44,808 nt of DNA, from NCBI GenBank assembly GCA_902788785.1, contig CADALT010000036.1, positions 1 through 44,808 of the forward strand. Reading direction: 5' to 3'. The notes beneath the pieces were generated by a model that worked only from the letters and a program-made list of their open reading frames with translations, had not been told where the DNA came from and searched no databases. Shown here in pieces: positions 43,235 to 44,808 of this stretch. Position 1 is the first letter of the stretch. Each line of letters starts with the position of its first letter. The DNA comes from an uncultured Ruminococcus sp. (GTDB lineage Bacteria; Bacillota; Clostridia; Oscillospirales; Ruminococcaceae). Position numbers and translations under genes: made by a program.

Positions 43235-43327
43235 ATGTCATTTCTAACGAAATGCCATTTTGTCATTCCTAACGAAATGCCATTTGTCATTCCGATGGAA
43301 TGACTTGCGCTAAAGTAAGAATGACAT
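43235..43327. repeat. MITE-like element with tandem 25-bp units in the S10 leader
   Basis: Ends ATGTCATTTCT and AGAATGACAT are inverted repeats. Inside, a 25-bp unit (TGTCATTYCTAACGAAATGC plus CATTT) stands twice in exact tandem (43236-43260, 43261-43285), then the palindrome GTCATTCCGATGGAATGAC. No coding capacity. Confidence 0.6.
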
Positions 43328-43510
43328 GGTTGATATGCGAAGAAGCGGAAGGTTGCTGACGGTTTGTCAGGTAATTTCCGTGGAGTATGTCCGATTTTAA
43401 ACCGGGCGGCTGTGATAATGAGCACTGTATGTGTTATGCTTCTTGCGAGGGAGTTGTAGGAGTATCCTGCGCTCTTTTAGTATGATGCATAGCTGTGTGC
43501 CTGTTCTCGG

Positions 43511-43544
43511 TCCGGAAACCGCTAAGCGGATTTCGGGATTTTTT
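43511..43544 (+). terminator. Internal terminator (attenuator) in the S10 leader
   Basis: TCCGGAAACCGC pairs with GCGGATTTCGGGA (one mismatch, one bulge), followed by TTTTTT. It stands between the only good promoter and rpsJ. Confidence 0.75.
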
Positions 43545-43619
43545 ATTGAGAAGGCAGGGAACACACGGCAGAGTGTAGATTGAAAAATCTGCATTTTTCG
43601 GTGACGAAATACCACAGGT

Positions 43620-43704
43620 AGTCCTGCTGACCTGTCAATTGCACAAGCAGTTGAGGTAAAGGGTGCTGTCGATTGTTTGTGCAATTGACTGAGATCGCAG
43701 GACT
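43620..43704 (+). promoter_or_regulatory. Structured RNA leader before rpsJ
   Basis: An outer stem AGTCCTGC / GCAGGACT (43620-43627 with 43697-43704) encloses a perfect 13-bp stem GTCAATTGCACAA / TTGTGCAATTGAC (43634-43646 with 43677-43689) and a 30-base apical part. This could be a ribosomal-protein autoregulatory site. It is not one I can match to a named family. Confidence 0.65.
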
Positions 43705-43749
43705 TGCCCCTAAAACAATTTTCAAATTGCTGTAAGGAGGCGATTCTAA

Positions 43750-44064
43750 GTGGCAGTCAATGAAAAGATTAGGATCAAGATCAAGGGTTATGAGCACGCT
43801 GTAGTTGATGCAGCAGCTGCAAAGATCGTAGACGCTGTAAAGCGCTCCGGTGCGCAGGTTTCGGGTCCCATCCCTCTGCCTACCAACAAGGAGATCGTTA
43901 CGATCCTGAGAGCTGTTCATAAGTACAAGGACAGCCGTGAGCAGTTCGAGCTGAGAACTCACAAGAGACTCATCGATGTTATCAGACCTACCAAGGAAAC
44001 AACATCTGCTCTTGAAAATCTTGAGCTTCCTGCCGGTGTCAACATCGTTATGGAGATCAAGTAA
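43750..44064 (+). CDS. rpsJ: 30S ribosomal protein S10
   Basis: The 104-residue protein is a full-length S10, with [64 protein letters not shown] and [10 protein letters not shown]. It belongs to the 30S head and also acts in antitermination with NusB. It starts at GTG, nine bases after AAGGAGG; GTG starts are seen at other regulated genes. It is the first gene of the S10 operon, and rplC follows. Confidence 0.98.
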   Translation: MAVNEKIRIKIKGYEHAVVDAAAAKIVDAVKRSGAQVSGPIPLPTNKEIVTILRAVHKYKDSREQFELRTHKRLIDVIRPTKETTSALENLELPAGVNIVMEIK

Positions 44065-44154
44065 TCTCCAAATGAGATCATAGGATGATCTCAAAAAATG
44101 ATGTGCACGCAGGTCATGTCGGAGATCCGACCAATAACCAAAGGAGGAAAAATC

Positions 44155-44793
44155 ATGCAGAAGGGAATCATCGGTAAGAAGATCGGTATGACACAGATCT
44201 TCGATGAAGCAGGAAAGATAGTTCCTGTAACAGTTGTTGAAGCAGGCCCCTGCGTAGTTGTTCAGAAGAAGACTGTTGAGAATGACGGTTATGACGCTGT
44301 TCAGCTGGGCTACGGCGAGATCAGAGCTAAGAGAGTCAATAAGCCTCTCCAGGGTCACTTCAAGAAGGCTGACGTTGCAATGAAGAGAACTCTCAAGGAG
44401 TTCAGACTTGCAGATACATCTGCTGTCAACGTTGGTGATATCGTAAAGGCTGAGATATTTGCTGAGGGCGACGTTGTTGACGTTAGCGGCACCAGCAAGG
44501 GTCACGGCTTCAGCGGTACGATCAAGAGACACAACGGTCACAGACTGAAGGAAACTCACGGTACAGGTCCTGTACACAGACACGCAGGTTCCTACGGCGC
44601 TTGCTCGGATCCTTCCAGGATCTACAAGGGCAAGAAGATGCCCGGTCAGTACGGTAACGTAAAGGTAACTGTACAGAATCTGACTGTTGTCAAGGTTGAC
44701 GCAGAAAACAATCTTATCGCTATCAAGGGCGCTATCCCCGGTCCTAAGAACGGAACAGTGACCATCTGCGACAGCGTTAAGAAGAAGGCTTAG
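44155..44793 (+). CDS. rplC: 50S ribosomal protein L3
   Basis: The 212-residue protein has the L3 start [20 protein letters not shown], the loop [20 protein letters not shown] that reaches the peptidyl transferase centre, and [22 protein letters not shown] 44155 has AAAGGAGG before it; the 19-codon upstream extension is not part of L3. It is complete in the window and is followed by AAGGAGGAG, the RBS of the next gene (rplD expected) just outside. Confidence 0.98.
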   Translation: MQKGIIGKKIGMTQIFDEAGKIVPVTVVEAGPCVVVQKKTVENDGYDAVQLGYGEIRAKRVNKPLQGHFKKADVAMKRTLKEFRLADTSAVNVGDIVKAEIFAEGDVVDVSGTSKGHGFSGTIKRHNGHRLKETHGTGPVHRHAGSYGACSDPSRIYKGKKMPGQYGNVKVTVQNLTVVKVDAENNLIAIKGAIPGPKNGTVTICDSVKKKA

Positions 44794-44808
44794 TGGAAGG
44801 AGGAGTTA

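Overview
The window looks like chromosomal DNA of an anaerobic, plant-fibre-degrading Firmicute close to Ruminococcus (R. albus or a near relative). This is an inference from family content. It carries dockerin modules behind Ser-rich linkers, a BspA-type leucine-rich-repeat protein, a Cthe_2159-like carbohydrate-binding protein, a clostridial-type xylose isomerase, a pyruvate:ferredoxin oxidoreductase (PFOR) and the start of the S10 ribosomal operon. Most promoters are near-consensus sigma-A type (TTGACA, 17 bp, TATAAT), and AGGAGG-like ribosome binding sites (RBS) are common.

Layout. 1-4334: tRNA-Trp, a small membrane protein, two divergent GGDEF proteins, a DUF4236 protein and a CorA-type transporter. 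4335-11709: four exported proteins. They are a cohesin-like/dockerin protein with its dockerin out of frame, an LRR-dockerin protein, a membrane-anchored CAP-domain protein, and a carbohydrate-binding beta-helix protein with a dockerin. 11781-17260 (minus): a MacAB-like export operon with two adaptors, one ATPase and one permease. 17686-23501 (minus): Nudix hydrolase, mnmE, a possible tiny ORF, an unknown gene, mnmG and serS. 23872-27059: a DivIC-like protein, an S1-domain protein, a DUF4321 protein, a cation efflux protein and an unknown protein. 27236-30285: an ECF-type sigma factor with a large membrane-anchored partner. 30663-36565: TatD DNase, glycosyltransferase, SseB-like protein, two small immunity-like genes in duplicated cassettes, a coiled-coil membrane protein, a Nif3-like protein and an unknown protein. 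36803-43018: xylA, a PFOR gene with a frame-breaking deletion near its 3' end, and an XRE-type regulator. 43019-44808: a long structured leader, then rpsJ and rplC.

How the parts relate. The surface proteins at 4.5-11.7 kb share the same linker and dockerin style, so they probably dock to a cellulosome-like or cell-surface scaffold. The cohesin-like protein would be an adaptor if its dockerin were in frame. xylA and the PFOR gene share a 17-bp dyad motif, which hints at joint control of pentose use and pyruvate oxidation. mnmE and mnmG act together in tRNA wobble-uridine modification.

The most unusual points are: the cohesin/dockerin frame break at an exact 29-bp tandem duplication; the PFOR break at a short repeat; the duplicated promoter and hairpin around two orphan immunity-like genes; a 12-bp motif present four times in alternating orientation before the carbohydrate-binding gene; a dispersed repeat family placed just after stop codons; and an S10 leader with an internal terminator and a large stem. 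No prophage, insertion sequence or CRISPR array was seen.
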